Shown piece by piece: positions 63,282-64,000 of a DNA stretch of 64,000 nt (positions within the stretch are counted from its first letter, which is position 1; each line of letters begins with the position of its first letter). The translations under genes were made by a program, and so were the position numbers. Below the pieces are notes generated by a model. The model was not told the DNA's origin. It was given only the letters and a program-made list of their open reading frames with translations, and ran no database searches. This DNA is from UBA6522 sp963664945 (lineage in GTDB: Bacteria; Pseudomonadota; Gammaproteobacteria; Steroidobacterales; Rariloculaceae). The stretch covers positions 310,001 to 374,000 of the forward strand of contig OY761822.1 of assembly GCA_963664945.1 (NCBI GenBank), read 5' to 3'.

Positions 63282-64000
63282 GTGGGGTCGTTTCCAAGCG
63301 GTTTCCACCACGATTATTCGGACGCCCCCCTGACGGCGGCGGTGAAGCCCGTGCGTCGCTGGCCCTGGTTTGCGGCAGGAATTTTCACGCCCCTGATTGC
63401 GGTGGCGCTGGTGCTGGTCAGCACCGGCAGCGAAACGGCGGCGGTTCCGGAAATCGACAGCCTGTCGCAAGCCGCCGATCCCGCCGTCTTCGCAAGCATC
63501 CCGCGAAATGGCTACGCAGTCACCGAGCCGGGTATTGTCGACCGCGACCTTTCCGGGAACAAGGTTCGAATGATCGTGGGACAGGGCGATTCCCTGGGGC
63601 AGATGTTTCGACAGCACGACTTGAGCCTCCGGGACCTGAACGCGATGGTCAAATTGCCGGATGCCGGCTACTACCTGCGAATGCTGAGCCCGGGAAACGA
63701 GATCGTCGTCACTCATGACACGGGGCGAGTGCAGTCGCTGGAGCGCGAGATCGATGATTTCAGTTCCCTGCGAATCGTACGCACTTCGGACAGTTTCAGC
63801 GCGGCCCTGATCGATCGGCCGGTGGAGACGCGCGCTGCCGGCGCCCACGGCGTCATCGAGCGGTCATTGTTCGCGGCCGCCCAGGACGCCGGTATCGCCG
63901 ACCCGCTCATCATGAAGATGGCCGAAATCTTCCAGTGGGATATCGACTTTCTCAAGGATGTACGGTCCGGCGATGAATTCACGGTCATCTACGAGGAACT
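63282..64000 (+). CDS. M23 family peptidase, MepM-like, N-terminal part
   Basis: This gene runs off the window end; about 239 residues are visible. It begins at GTG behind GGAGG, with a transmembrane anchor (WPWFAAGIFTPLIAVALVLV) and then an OapA/LysM-like domain: VRMIVGQGDSLGQMFRQHDL, SLRDLNAMVKLPD, RMLSPGNEIVVTHDTGRVQS, and later IADPLIMKMAEIFQWDIDFL, KDVRSGDEFTVIYEE. This is the front of MepM/YebA-type peptidoglycan DD-endopeptidases; the catalytic M23 domain lies beyond the edge. It would be held in the inner membrane with its active part in the periplasm. It is divergent from tyrS. Confidence 0.9.
   Translation, partial: MGSFPSGFHHDYSDAPLTAAVKPVRRWPWFAAGIFTPLIAVALVLVSTGSETAAVPEIDSLSQAADPAVFASIPRNGYAVTEPGIVDRDLSGNKVRMIVGQGDSLGQMFRQHDLSLRDLNAMVKLPDAGYYLRMLSPGNEIVVTHDTGRVQSLEREIDDFSSLRIVRTSDSFSAALIDRPVETRAAGAHGVIERSLFAAAQDAGIADPLIMKMAEIFQWDIDFLKDVRSGDEFTVIYEE

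Overview
The window looks like a high-GC (about 65-70%) gammaproteobacterial chromosome. The right third carries core genes: an rRNA operon in the order 16S-tRNA-Ile-tRNA-Ala-23S-5S with boxA elements, plus plsY-birA-coaX-ddl, tyrS and an M23 peptidase. I cannot name the species from sequence alone.

Layout. (1) 1-18.2 kb, almost all on the minus strand, is the backbone of a plasmid-like or integrative element. It holds the start of a Toprim-type primase, an AlkB-DUF4326-NADAR-SLOG cassette, SSB with a clear terminator, a giant methyltransferase/strawberry-notch helicase, a DUF2958 protein, a GHKL ATPase, a ParB-like protein and two tandem RadC proteins. A NarL-type response regulator sits between two ~150-bp copies of the end of a neighbouring gene. 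(2) 18.2-21.9 kb is a patchwork: a HigBA pair with an apparently frameshifted toxin, small unknown genes, a UPF0149/SEC-C gene and fragments of other genes. (3) 22-40 kb is a surface-protein module: two paralogous tyrosine recombinases bracketing a MalT-type LuxR regulator, a set of 11-6-11 recombinase-type sites, and a ~3,120-residue autotransporter adhesin. A zinc-ribbon protein and an excisionase-like HTH protein follow. (4) 40.3-43.2 kb is a worn defence island: an hsdR tail, an Mrr-like nuclease, a frameshifted GIY-YIG gene and a membrane PLD-like pair. (5) From tRNA-Thr at 43.5 kb rightward is ordinary core genome.

The most unusual signals are: (a) a 15-bp mini-repeat, consensus near TCCTGCGGnyGGCAr, found as short tandem arrays in at least four unrelated genes, in both orientations and more than one coding frame, with related arrays in three more; (b) XerC/D-like sites around the second recombinase, two of which have reverse-complementary spacers, next to a giant adhesin and its candidate regulator, which suggests a phase-variable adhesin locus; (c) a RadC paralogue whose metal-binding HxH has become RxR; and (d) three different intergenic elements bounded by inverted repeats in the core region, one of which supplies the last codons of tyrS.

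How the genes may work together. The 1-18 kb backbone supplies DNA replication, partition and repair or anti-host functions for a mobile element. The 22-40 kb module looks like a self-contained switchable surface system. In the core, plsY-birA-coaX form a tight operon (membrane lipid and cofactor synthesis) with ddl downstream, and an AttE/AttFG/AttH-type ABC system precedes the rRNA operon.
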